19,111 nt of DNA from ECT2AJA-044 sp965658225 (GTDB lineage: Bacteria > Bacteroidota > Bacteroidia > Flavobacteriales > ECT2AJA-044): the NCBI GenBank assembly GCA_965658225.1, contig CBFHRK010000039.1:1-19111 (forward strand). Direction: 5' to 3'. How positions within the stretch are numbered: the first letter of the stretch is position 1; every line of letters begins with the position of its first letter. A program made the translations under genes and the position numbers. Below, piece by piece: positions 6,848-14,266 of this stretch. Under the pieces are notes generated by a model that was given only the letters and a program-made list of their open reading frames with translations, did not search any database and was not told the origin of the DNA.

Positions 6848-7354
6848 ATGACTACAGCAGAATTCGGAAATTTAATGGTAGACCACACTCAGTTTCTTAA
6901 AAGGTTGGCAATGAATTTGACCAAAGATACAGAGGAGGCGAATGATTTAACTCAGGATACTTTCTTAAAGGCCATTTCTAATCAGGATAAGTACATGCCG
7001 GGCACGAATATCAAGGGCTGGTTGTATACCATTATGAGAAATACCTTTATCAACAAGTATCGCAAAGCGAAATCGCGTAACACTTTTGTAGATAACACGG
7101 AGAATAATTTCTTTTTGAATCAAAAGGAAGCAAATAAGGAGTCGAAAACAGACTCGGTTGTAAATGGCAATTACCTGATGGAGCAAATTCAATCGGTTGA
7201 TAAGAATTATGTTGATACCTTCATGATGCATTATGAAGGATACAAATACGAGGAAATTGCAGAAATCTTGAATATTCCCTTGGGAACAGTAAAAAGCAGA
7301 ATCTTCTTAGCACGTAAAAAGTTGATGGAGAAGTTAAAAGACTACCGTTACTAA
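6848..7354 (+). CDS. ECF-type RNA polymerase sigma-70 factor
   Basis: A 168-aa protein. The sigma-2 region covers about residues 10-75 (DLTQDTFLKA, then GTNIKGWLYTIMRNTFINKY with its basic region-2.4 helix). A Lys/Asn-rich linker spans about 75-105. Sigma-4 covers about 115-165 (FMMHYEGYKYEEIAEILNIP, then LGTVKSRIFLARKKL, an HTH). It is first in the ten-gene operon, 4 bases before crtI. No anti-sigma gene or zinc anti-sigma motif is nearby. ECF sigma genes next to crtIB and a B12-type MerR gene are common in Bacteroidota. The operon promoter resembles the housekeeping type, so this sigma factor probably acts on other promoters or amplifies the response. That role is inferred. Confidence 0.92.
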   Translation: MTTAEFGNLMVDHTQFLKRLAMNLTKDTEEANDLTQDTFLKAISNQDKYMPGTNIKGWLYTIMRNTFINKYRKAKSRNTFVDNTENNFFLNQKEANKESKTDSVVNGNYLMEQIQSVDKNYVDTFMMHYEGYKYEEIAEILNIPLGTVKSRIFLARKKLMEKLKDYRY

Positions 7355-7358
7355 AAGC

Positions 7359-8855
7359 ATGCGTAAAAAGGCAATAATAATCGGTTCGGGGTTCGCAGGA
7401 TTGTCTGCGGCAACGCATCTGGCAAAAGAAGGGCTAGATGTAGTTGTTTTAGAGAAGAACGATCAACCAGGTGGGAGAGCGCGTCGTTTTGAGGCAGAAG
7501 GCTTCACATTCGATATGGGACCCAGTTGGTATTGGATGCCTGATGTTTTCGAGCAGTACTTTTCTACCTTCGGTAAAAAAGTGAGTGATTATTACGAGTT
7601 AGACCGCTTAGATCCTTCTTACCGCGTTTATTTTGGAGACAACGATTATGTTGATCTGGCTGCTAAAATGGACGAATTGCTCGCTTTATTCGAAAGAATG
7701 GAGCCGGGAAGTTCAAAACTGTTGCAGCAGTTTTTAAAAGATGCGGAGTACAAATATGAAGTCGGAATAAATGACTTGGTCAGAAAACCAGGTCGGTCGC
7801 TGCTCGAATTCGCTGATTGGCGTGTTGCAAAGGGTGTTTTGCAGTTGCAGTTATTTAGCTCTATTCAGAGTGTAGTGAGAAAGAACTTTAAGAACCCGAA
7901 ACTCCAGTCTCTTTTAGAGTTCCCTGTTCTTTTTTTGGGCGCTATGGCCAAAGACACGCCGGCCTTGTATAGTTTGATGAATTATGCAGATATGGTAGGT
8001 GGAACATGGTATCCGAAGGGAGGCATGCACGAAATTGTGAGCGCCATGGTGAACCTTGCCCAAGAGGTTGGAGTCGAAATTCAATTGAATCAAGAGGTTA
8101 CGAGAATTGAATTAGAGAACGGTTATGCGACAGGAGTTCACACTTCCGAAGGTTTTATTGCGGCCGATGTTGTTGTCTGTGGGGCCGATTATCACCATGT
8201 GGAGCAGAATCTCCTTCCGCCCGAAGGGCGCATGTATACCCCTCGATATTGGGAGAAAAGAAAAATGGCTCCTTCTAGTTTGCTCTATTTTATAGGTTTG
8301 AGCAAACCTTTAGAGGGGGTCTTGCATCATACTTTATTCTTTGATGAAAGTTTAGATGATCATGGTCGAGAAATATATCAGGACCCGAAGTGGCCTACAA
8401 AACCTTTGTTTTACGTAAGCTGTGTGAGTAAAACAGATCGCACGAGCGCTCCAGAGGGCATGGAAAATGTATTCATTTTAATACCTACGGCTCCTGGATT
8501 GGATGAGTCGGAGGATACGCGTGAAAAGTACCTCGATGTTGTATTGGATCGCTTAGAACAGCGAACGGGTCAAAAAGTCCGCGAAAACATTATTTATCAG
8601 CGATCCTATGCGCATCGCGAGTTCATTGAAGACTACCATGCGTTCAAGGGAAATGCATACGGATTGGCGAATACGCTCGATCAAACGGCTATTCTAAAAC
8701 CGGCGATGAAGAGTAAAAAAGTAAAAAACCTTTATTTCACAGGGCAATTGACGACTCCAGGACCAGGAGTGCCACCTTCGTTGATTAGCGGTCAAGTAGT
8801 ATCCGGTGAAGTGATAAAGGATTTAAAATATGTCAGAGATGAAAGCCCTGTATGA
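7359..8855 (+). CDS. crtI: Phytoene desaturase (lycopene-forming type)
   Basis: A 498-aa protein, normal for bacterial CrtI. The N-terminal FAD-binding Rossmann motif is KKAIIIGSGFAGLSAATHLA (G9-S-G-F-A-G14), followed by EKNDQPGGRARR. The family segment FDMGPSWYWMPDVFEQYF follows. The C-terminal carotenoid-oxidoreductase signature begins at residue 459 (YFTGQLTTPGPGVPPSLISG). The enzyme desaturates phytoene, typically to lycopene, at the membrane using FAD. It lies between the sigma gene (4-base gap) and crtB (overlapping 3' end), so it is co-transcribed with both. A CrtD-type or CrtN-type desaturase is less likely because of the SWYWMPDVFEQYF segment and the crtB neighbour. Confidence 0.95.
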   Translation: MRKKAIIIGSGFAGLSAATHLAKEGLDVVVLEKNDQPGGRARRFEAEGFTFDMGPSWYWMPDVFEQYFSTFGKKVSDYYELDRLDPSYRVYFGDNDYVDLAAKMDELLALFERMEPGSSKLLQQFLKDAEYKYEVGINDLVRKPGRSLLEFADWRVAKGVLQLQLFSSIQSVVRKNFKNPKLQSLLEFPVLFLGAMAKDTPALYSLMNYADMVGGTWYPKGGMHEIVSAMVNLAQEVGVEIQLNQEVTRIELENGYATGVHTSEGFIAADVVVCGADYHHVEQNLLPPEGRMYTPRYWEKRKMAPSSLLYFIGLSKPLEGVLHHTLFFDESLDDHGREIYQDPKWPTKPLFYVSCVSKTDRTSAPEGMENVFILIPTAPGLDESEDTREKYLDVVLDRLEQRTGQKVRENIIYQRSYAHREFIEDYHAFKGNAYGLANTLDQTAILKPAMKSKKVKNLYFTGQLTTPGPGVPPSLISGQVVSGEVIKDLKYVRDESPV

Positions 8856-9675
8856 TCAGGTAAGTCTGCGTAGCAGCAAATTAGTAACGCGATCTTACAG
8901 CACCTCATTCTCTTTGGGAATTAGGTTGCTTAGCAAAGACTTACACGACCCCATTTACGCGATCTACGGATTCGTGCGTTTGGCAGATGAAATTGTAGAC
9001 ACATTCCACGATTTCGACAAGCAAGCATTGCTCAAGCGTTTCAAAGAAGATACATACACCGCGCTGGATGAGGGAATTAGCCTCAATCCCATTTTACACA
9101 GTTTTCAAGCGGTTGTAAATAACTACAATATTGAGCGCGAACTCATTGAAGCTTTTCTGTATTCCATGGAAATGGATTTGGTTGATCAGGAGTACGATCA
9201 AGAAGCCTTTGAAAAATATATTCTCGGATCGGCAGAGGTAGTGGGCTTAATGTGCTTGCGGGTATTCTGCGAAGGAAACGAAGAACAGTACCAATCATTG
9301 AAAGCTCCGGCTATGAAGCTTGGAGCCGCTTTTCAAAAAGTGAACTTTTTGCGCGATCTAAAAGCGGATTACGAAAAGTTGGGACGAAGTTACTTCCCGA
9401 GCGTTGACTTGGAACGCTTCGACCTGCCTAGTAAACGCGATATTGAAGCAGACATCGAACAAGATTTTGCAGAGGCTTACGAAGGAATTAAAAGACTTCC
9501 TCAAAAAGCAAAGTTTGGGGTCTATTTAGCCTACGTCTACTATATACGTCTGTTCAATAAAATTCAGAATACCGAACCGCTCACCATCATGGAAAAGCGC
9601 GTGCGCATCCCGAATTCTCGCAAATACTCTTTAATGCTCGGAAGCTACTTCCGTTACCGATTGAATTTACTTTAA
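8839..9675 (+). CDS. crtB: Phytoene synthase
   Basis: A 278-aa protein from the ATG at 8839. An earlier in-frame ATG at 8830 would add MSE, but homologues begin MKxLxDxVSxxCSKLVT, so 8839 is preferred. It condenses two geranylgeranyl diphosphates to phytoene. The two Asp-rich Mg-diphosphate motifs are DEIVD (residues 50-54) and DLKAD (173-177) in the NFLRDLKAD helix. YSTSFSLG near the N-terminus and YGFVRLADEIVD are family hallmarks. The start lies inside the crtI 3' end (17-base overlap) and the stop overlaps the idi start by one base (TAATG), so translation is probably coupled along crtI-crtB-idi. Confidence 0.95.
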   Translation: MKALYDQVSLRSSKLVTRSYSTSFSLGIRLLSKDLHDPIYAIYGFVRLADEIVDTFHDFDKQALLKRFKEDTYTALDEGISLNPILHSFQAVVNNYNIERELIEAFLYSMEMDLVDQEYDQEAFEKYILGSAEVVGLMCLRVFCEGNEEQYQSLKAPAMKLGAAFQKVNFLRDLKADYEKLGRSYFPSVDLERFDLPSKRDIEADIEQDFAEAYEGIKRLPQKAKFGVYLAYVYYIRLFNKIQNTEPLTIMEKRVRIPNSRKYSLMLGSYFRYRLNLL

Positions 9676-10223
9676 TGAGCTACGAAGAACAAGTTGTATT
9701 AGTAGATTCGGAAGACCGGCCTATCGGCCAGATGGAAAAAATGGAGGCCCATAGAAAGGGATTGCTGCATAGGGCATTTTCCGTATTCATCTTGAATAGC
9801 AATGGTGAACTAATGTTGCAACAACGGGCCTTCGAAAAATACCATAGCGGTGGCTTATGGACAAATAGCTGTTGCAGCCATCCGCGTCCCGGAGAAACGG
9901 TTTTAGCTGCTGGTACACGAAGACTTCAAGAAGAGATGGGATTTCAAGTGCCCTTGCAAAAGGCTTTTGATTTTATATACAGAGCCGAACTTGATAACGA
10001 TTTAGTAGAACACGAATTAGACCACGTGTTGTTAGGAGCATTTGACGGATCACCCGTTTTAAACCCTTCGGAAGTGGCCAGCTATAAATGGGTAAGCCTT
10101 CCTGCCGTGAAGGCAGAAATGGAGGAACACCCAGATCGATTTACAGCTTGGTTTCGCATTTGTTTTGAACCCTTTCACCGGTACGTAAACGACTCTTTGA
10201 AGTCAATTGCATTAGCCGAATAA
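9675..10223 (+). CDS. idi: Isopentenyl-diphosphate delta-isomerase, type I
   Basis: A 182-aa protein of usual type I length. It interconverts IPP and DMAPP, feeding prenyl chain growth toward carotenoids. Visible family features are metal-ligand histidines in EAHRKGLLHRAF (His26, His32), the catalytic Cys region TNSCCSHPRPGE (Cys66/67, His69), the Nudix-like RRLQEEMGF helix, and the VEHELDHVLLG segment with conserved Glu residues. It is the third isoprenoid gene in the row. No geranylgeranyl diphosphate synthase, lycopene cyclase or carotene hydroxylase gene is in the window, so the rest of the pathway must be encoded elsewhere. Confidence 0.95.
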   Translation: MSYEEQVVLVDSEDRPIGQMEKMEAHRKGLLHRAFSVFILNSNGELMLQQRAFEKYHSGGLWTNSCCSHPRPGETVLAAGTRRLQEEMGFQVPLQKAFDFIYRAELDNDLVEHELDHVLLGAFDGSPVLNPSEVASYKWVSLPAVKAEMEEHPDRFTAWFRICFEPFHRYVNDSLKSIALAE

Positions 10224-10230
10224 TAGAATA

Positions 10231-10641
10231 ATGAACGTAACAGTACACCGGAAAGCCCATTTTAATGCGGCACATAAACTCTACAACAAATCGTGGAGCG
10301 ATGAAAAAAATAAGGCCGTTTTTGGAAAATGCGCCAATGATAATTTTCACGGTCACAATTACGATTTAATCGTGAGCGTAAAAGGGCCTATTGACCCTGA
10401 AACGGGCTATGTGCTCGACATGAAATTCTTAAAAGATATTGTTCGAGAGGAAGTAGAAGAGCCTTTTGATCATAAAAATTTGAATCTGGACACCCCCGAA
10501 TTCAAAGATTTGAATCCGACCGCTGAGAATATAGCAGTGGTTATTTGGAATAAGCTTCGCAACCGAATTGAAGCGAAGTATGAATTAAAAATTACACTTT
10601 ATGAAACGCAACGGAATTTCGTTGAATACGACGGAAAATAA
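10231..10641 (+). CDS. 6-pyruvoyl-tetrahydropterin synthase family protein (PTPS-I-like)
   Basis: A 136-aa protein with a T-fold. Zinc-binding histidines are His15 (HFNAAHKL) and His40/His42 in NFHGHNY. The catalytic Cys is Cys34 in CANDNFHGHNY, that is, Cys-x5-HGH. This spacing resembles the PTPS of tetrahydrobiopterin synthesis; QueD (6-carboxytetrahydropterin synthase) usually has Cys-x3-HGH. Other conserved parts are VLDMKFLKDIV, DHKNLN, PTAENIA and the substrate-binding Glu in LYETQRNFVEY. It would act on 7,8-dihydroneopterin triphosphate, the product of FolE, whose gene overlaps its 3' end by 41 bases. A queuosine role cannot be excluded, but no other que gene is present. Confidence 0.85.
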   Translation: MNVTVHRKAHFNAAHKLYNKSWSDEKNKAVFGKCANDNFHGHNYDLIVSVKGPIDPETGYVLDMKFLKDIVREEVEEPFDHKNLNLDTPEFKDLNPTAENIAVVIWNKLRNRIEAKYELKITLYETQRNFVEYDGK

Positions 10642-11362
10642 CGGATATAGTACAAAGGGTATTAACGGTGGTTCAAACGGATACGCGAGTAATGGCACGA
10701 CCATTGCCGAGTTGCTCGATGAGCCCGAGGATTTTATCGGAGAAAACCATGTTGGAACGAGCAAGGATACACCGATGCTCCCAGATGCTTTTGATTTAAC
10801 GGAAGAAGAGAAAATCGATCAAATCGCTTTTCACTTCGGTAAAATCATGGATACGCTTGGACTCGACCGCTCGGATGATAGCCTAAAAGGTACGCCAAAA
10901 AGGGTGGCTAAAATGTACGTGAAAGAAGTTTTTTCGGGTTTGAATCCGGCCAATAAACCTGTAGTGCGCATGTTTGAAAACAAATACGGCTACAATGAAA
11001 TGCTGGTAGAAAAGAACATCACCTTGCACTCTTATTGTGAACATCATTTCGTACCCATTCTAGGAAAGGCGCATGTAGCGTACAAAAGCAATGGGAATGT
11101 GATTGGACTCAGCAAAATTAATCGAGTAGTCCGCTATTTCGCCAAACGACCTCAAGTACAAGAGCGATTGACGGAACAAATTGCAGAGGAGTTGAAAAGC
11201 ATTCTACAGACGGAGGACGTTGCGGTCATTATTGATGCGGAGCACATGTGCGTGAGTACGCGCGGAATTGAAGATGTGAATAGCAGCACGGTAACCGCAC
11301 ATTATTCTGGCGTCTTCAAAGAGGAGCGCGCTCAAAATGAATTATTTAAATATTTAGACTGA
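10601..11362 (+). CDS. folE: GTP cyclohydrolase I with long low-complexity N-terminus
   Basis: A 253-aa protein. The enzyme converts GTP to 7,8-dihydroneopterin triphosphate, the entry to folate and pterin synthesis. Zinc ligands are Cys146 and His149 in YCEHHF plus Cys217 in EHMCVSTRG. Other family motifs are LKGTPKRVAKMY, IGLSKINRVVRYFAKRPQVQ, LTEQIAEEL and the YSGVF region near the end. ENHVGTSKDTP (48-58) is conserved in Bacteroidota FolE, so the start must lie upstream of it, ruling out Met59. The first 35 residues are rich in Asn/Gly/Ser and look disordered, longer than usual. The first 13 codons overlap the PTPS gene. Its stop overlaps the next start (TGATG). Confidence 0.93.
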   Translation: MKRNGISLNTTENNGYSTKGINGGSNGYASNGTTIAELLDEPEDFIGENHVGTSKDTPMLPDAFDLTEEEKIDQIAFHFGKIMDTLGLDRSDDSLKGTPKRVAKMYVKEVFSGLNPANKPVVRMFENKYGYNEMLVEKNITLHSYCEHHFVPILGKAHVAYKSNGNVIGLSKINRVVRYFAKRPQVQERLTEQIAEELKSILQTEDVAVIIDAEHMCVSTRGIEDVNSSTVTAHYSGVFKEERAQNELFKYLD

Positions 11363-11535
11363 TGTTCGGACTATTCAAGAATGATCCTATAAAAAAACTG
11401 GAAAAAGAATATCGCAAGAAGCTCGAAGAAGCCCGAGATATTCAGCGCCAAGGCGACGTCCTAAAAGCAGGTCAGGTTACAACGGAGGCGGAAGAGATTT
11501 ATAAAAAAATTGAGGCCCTAAGAAGTAATGGTTAA
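11362..11535 (+). CDS. DUF6435-like small protein (57 aa)
   Basis: A short gene starting at the ATG that overlaps the folE stop by one base (TGATG) and ending at TAA 11533-11535. The product begins MFGLFKNDPIKKLEKEYRKK and continues LEEARDIQRQGD, then EAEEIYKKIEALRSNG. It is highly charged and predicted as a helical hairpin, with no signal or membrane segment. It matches my memory of the DUF6435 family (MFGLFKKDPxKKLxKxYxxLLEEAxxxQRxGD, about 55-60 aa). Position, frame and coupling make a real gene very likely. Its function is unknown; its neighbours suggest a role tied to the pterin or light-response genes. Confidence 0.85.
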   Translation: MFGLFKNDPIKKLEKEYRKKLEEARDIQRQGDVLKAGQVTTEAEEIYKKIEALRSNG

Positions 11536-11573
11536 CTCCATGTGCAGGGTTGAAAAAAATAGAATTTGAGCTC

Positions 11574-12275
11574 ATGGCTAATTATCTAATTATTGGTGGC
11601 AGTTCTGGTACTGGATTAAAATTGACGCAAGATCTGCTCGATCAAGGGCATTCAATTTGGTCGGCGAGCAGAACCCAAGGCGAACTTCAGCAGTTCCCTG
11701 AGGTTCGTTGGCAAAGCTATGATGTCACGGACCCCGATGCCGATTTAACAGATCTTCCAGAGGTGCTCGACGGATTGGTGTATTGCCCGGGAACCATCAA
11801 CTTGAAGCCTTTTCACATGACAAGGGAAAAGGTTTTTCGCGATGAAATGGAAGTGAATTATTTCGGAGCTGTGCGCGCAATTCAACAGGCTTTAAATGCC
11901 CTCAAGAAGGCAGATCGCTCTGCGATTGTGCTTATGAGTAGCGTAGCGGTTCAAACGGGTATGCCCTACCATGCGAGTATCGCATCGGCAAAAGGAGCAG
12001 TAGAAGGTTTAACGCGGGCGCTGGCGGCAGAGTTTGCGCCGAAAATTCGTGTGAATGCGGTGGCGTTGAGTTTAGTCGATACGCCCCTAGCGGGCCGATT
12101 ATTAAACTCCGACACTAAAAAAGAAAATAGCGCGGAACGTCATCCTCTAAAACGTTTCGGTACGGTTGAAGACAGTTCACAAGCGATTCAATTTTTATTG
12201 GGTCCAACCGCAGGTTGGATTAGCGGACAAATAATGCAAGTAGACGGAGGTATGTCGGCTCTACGCTCAATATAA
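11574..12275 (+). CDS. Atypical SDR family protein lacking the canonical catalytic Tyr
   Basis: A 233-aa protein from the ATG at 11574; a TTG at 11550 in the same frame would add eight residues unlike homologues. The nucleotide-binding loop is GGSSGTG (8-14) and the usual NNAG is YCPGTIN. The catalytic Ser region is MSSVAV (121-126) and Lys140 sits in IASAKGAVEGL, but the position of the catalytic Tyr, four before the Lys, is Ile136. Tyr132 lies nearby in MPYHASIASAK. VNAVALSLVDTPLA and VDGG complete the fold. I recall a subfamily with the same MPFHASIAAAKGAVEGL pattern, so this is probably a conserved trait and not an error. Placed after folE and PTPS, it might act on a pterin (a sepiapterin-reductase-like role), but this is only inference. 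Confidence 0.85.
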   Translation: MANYLIIGGSSGTGLKLTQDLLDQGHSIWSASRTQGELQQFPEVRWQSYDVTDPDADLTDLPEVLDGLVYCPGTINLKPFHMTREKVFRDEMEVNYFGAVRAIQQALNALKKADRSAIVLMSSVAVQTGMPYHASIASAKGAVEGLTRALAAEFAPKIRVNAVALSLVDTPLAGRLLNSDTKKENSAERHPLKRFGTVEDSSQAIQFLLGPTAGWISGQIMQVDGGMSALRSI

Positions 12276-12279
12276 GGCC

Positions 12280-12945
12280 ATGGAAGAAACACATTTTTCA
12301 TCCGATGATTTTGTAAACATGGAGCGTCGTTATCGGGCCCATTTCTTTAATTCACTCAGCGGCTTTAAAAGCGTGAATCTCTGTGGAACGGAAGACAAAA
12401 AAGGTAAGTCGAATCTCGCCATCTTGAATTCCGTTTTTCACCTCGGTAGCAATCCACCCTTGATGGGTATGATCATGCGTCCGGCAACCGTGCCACGACA
12501 TACGCTCTCCAATATCATTGAACAAGATCACTATACGTTCAACCACATCAATAAAAACATCATTCACGAAGCACATCAAACTTCAGCGAAGTATACGCGT
12601 ACGCAAGATGAATTTGATATGGTCGGATTAACACCCTTTTACTCCGATAAACTAAAAGCTCCGTATGTGTTGGAATCCAATGTGAAAATTGGCCTGAAGT
12701 TCCGAGAGCGTGTGAATATAGCCGCCAACCATACCATTCTTATCGTTGGTGAAGTAGTGGAGGTTATTTTGCCTTCTAGAGCGGTCGGACTCGACGGCTT
12801 TATTGATTTGCAAGAGGCTGGAACCCTCACGGGAAGTGGACTCGACGCTTACCTCGAAACAAAAAAGGTAGCTCGCTTATCTTATGCCCGACCGTACGAG
12901 GACCTTAAAGAAATCGAAGCTTTCATGTCGATGATCAAGGAATGA
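12280..12945 (+). CDS. Flavin reductase-like (FMN-binding split barrel) protein
   Basis: A 221-aa protein matching the flavin-reductase-like domain: FFNSLSGFKSVNLCGT, KSNLAILNSVFHLGSNPPLM, IMRPATVPRHTLSNI, then YTFNHI and EVVEVILP. The fold is an FMN/FAD-binding split beta-barrel, and members are usually cytosolic flavin reductases or flavin-binding oxidoreductases. It begins 4 bases after the SDR and its stop overlaps the photolyase start (ATGA). Flavobacterial homologues with the HLGSNPPL and RPTTVPRHT pattern are familiar. Photolyases work with reduced flavin, so supplying reduced flavin to the adjacent photolyase is an attractive but unproven idea. Confidence 0.88.
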   Translation: MEETHFSSDDFVNMERRYRAHFFNSLSGFKSVNLCGTEDKKGKSNLAILNSVFHLGSNPPLMGMIMRPATVPRHTLSNIIEQDHYTFNHINKNIIHEAHQTSAKYTRTQDEFDMVGLTPFYSDKLKAPYVLESNVKIGLKFRERVNIAANHTILIVGEVVEVILPSRAVGLDGFIDLQEAGTLTGSGLDAYLETKKVARLSYARPYEDLKEIEAFMSMIKE

Positions 12946-14258
12946 GTACGAAGTTAAATTTCTTTTGGCATCGGCGCGACTTGCGCATTGAAGATAATCG
13001 AGGGCTTTCGGAAGTCCTCAGTATGGAAGGGTTTACCCAGCCCGTTTTCATATTTGACGAAGCTATTCTAGATCCTTTAGAAGATAAGAGCGACGCGCGC
13101 GTAACCTTTATTTACGGCGAAATAGAGCGTTTGAAAAAGGAATACGAGGAAATGGGTGCAACCTTGCTCGTAGCCTATGGAAACCCCAAAGATGTTTGGA
13201 ATCAGTGGCTCGAGGAATATTCAATTTCTAACATTGTCACTAATGAAGATTACGAGCCTTATGCCCGTGAGCGTGATGATCAGATTAAAGAGCTCGCCCT
13301 AGCGGCCGGAACGCAATTTTCGAGCTTCAAAGATCATGTGATTTTTGAGAAAAATGAAGTTACTAAGGAAGACGGAGCACCCTATGTGGTCTATACTCCG
13401 TACTCAAAAATCTGGAAGAAACGTCTTACCCCAAATGACTTAGCCGCCGCCCCTTCAAAAGAGCGATTATCTGCTTTGTTCAAGTCAAATCCTGCTGAAT
13501 TTCTAACCTTGGCCGACATGGGTTTCCGTAAAAGCGCCTTGGAATTCCCAAGCGTCTCTCTAAACGAAGGAATTGTGGCAACGTATGACGAAACCAGAGA
13601 TATTCCGTCTGTTCGGGGTACCACACGAATGAGTCTTCATTTGCGGTTCGGTACTGTTTCGATTCGCTTTTTAGCTAGGCGCGCTCGTGCACTAAACGAG
13701 AAATATTTGAACGAACTTATTTGGCGCGATTTTTATCAATCTATACTTTATCACTTCCCCCACGTCGATGGACAATCGTTTCGTCCGGAATATGAAGCTA
13801 TAGAGTGGGAAAATGATGAGAAGCAATTTCAAGCTTGGTGTGATGGAAAAACGGGGTACCCTATTGTAGATGCGGGTATGCGAGAATTGAATACGACCGG
13901 ATTCATGCACAATCGCGTCCGGATGATCGTAGCGTCCTTTTTAACCAAGCACCTGCTTATCGATTGGCGTTGGGGCGAGGCTTATTTTGCCCAGAAGTTA
14001 TTGGATTTCGAATTGGCCTCAAACAATGGAGGCTGGCAGTGGGCGGCCGGATGCGGCGTAGATGCCGCGCCCTATTTTCGGGTATTTAACCCAGAACTTC
14101 AAATGAAGAAATTCGATCCGGAAATGGCCTATGTTCGTAAATGGGTTCCAGAATATCAAGAACTGCATTATAGGCCCATTGTAGATCATAAAATGGCTCG
14201 ATTACGGGCTATAGAACGGTATAAAAAAGGGATAGAAAAAGGAAGAAGCAGGAATTAA
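12942..14258 (+). CDS. phr: Deoxyribodipyrimidine photolyase (class I CPD photolyase/cryptochrome family)
   Basis: A 438-aa protein, slightly shorter than E. coli PhrB. The N-terminal antenna/alpha-beta domain begins NFFWHRRDLRIEDNRGL (about residues 5-160). The C-terminal FAD domain includes RGTTRMSLHLRFGTVSIRFL, NELIWRDFYQSILYHFPH, WCDGKTGYPIVDAGMRELN, TGFMHNRVRMIVASFLTKHL and NNGGWQWAAGCGVDAAPYFR, followed by VFNP. The GGWQWAAG-G-DAAPYFR region is typical of class I CPD photolyases. It would repair UV cyclobutane pyrimidine dimers with blue light, using FADH- and an antenna such as methenyl-tetrahydrofolate. It is the last gene of the operon; the next gene is convergent after 8 bases, and no obvious terminator hairpin was found between them. 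Confidence 0.93.
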   Translation: MSTKLNFFWHRRDLRIEDNRGLSEVLSMEGFTQPVFIFDEAILDPLEDKSDARVTFIYGEIERLKKEYEEMGATLLVAYGNPKDVWNQWLEEYSISNIVTNEDYEPYARERDDQIKELALAAGTQFSSFKDHVIFEKNEVTKEDGAPYVVYTPYSKIWKKRLTPNDLAAAPSKERLSALFKSNPAEFLTLADMGFRKSALEFPSVSLNEGIVATYDETRDIPSVRGTTRMSLHLRFGTVSIRFLARRARALNEKYLNELIWRDFYQSILYHFPHVDGQSFRPEYEAIEWENDEKQFQAWCDGKTGYPIVDAGMRELNTTGFMHNRVRMIVASFLTKHLLIDWRWGEAYFAQKLLDFELASNNGGWQWAAGCGVDAAPYFRVFNPELQMKKFDPEMAYVRKWVPEYQELHYRPIVDHKMARLRAIERYKKGIEKGRSRN

Positions 14259-14266
14259 AGTTTCCT

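Noticed and set aside
11550..11573. TTG-initiated extension of the atypical SDR
   Set aside because: ATG 11574 puts the Rossmann strand (NYLIIGGSSG) right at the start, as in the family; the eight extra residues add nothing.
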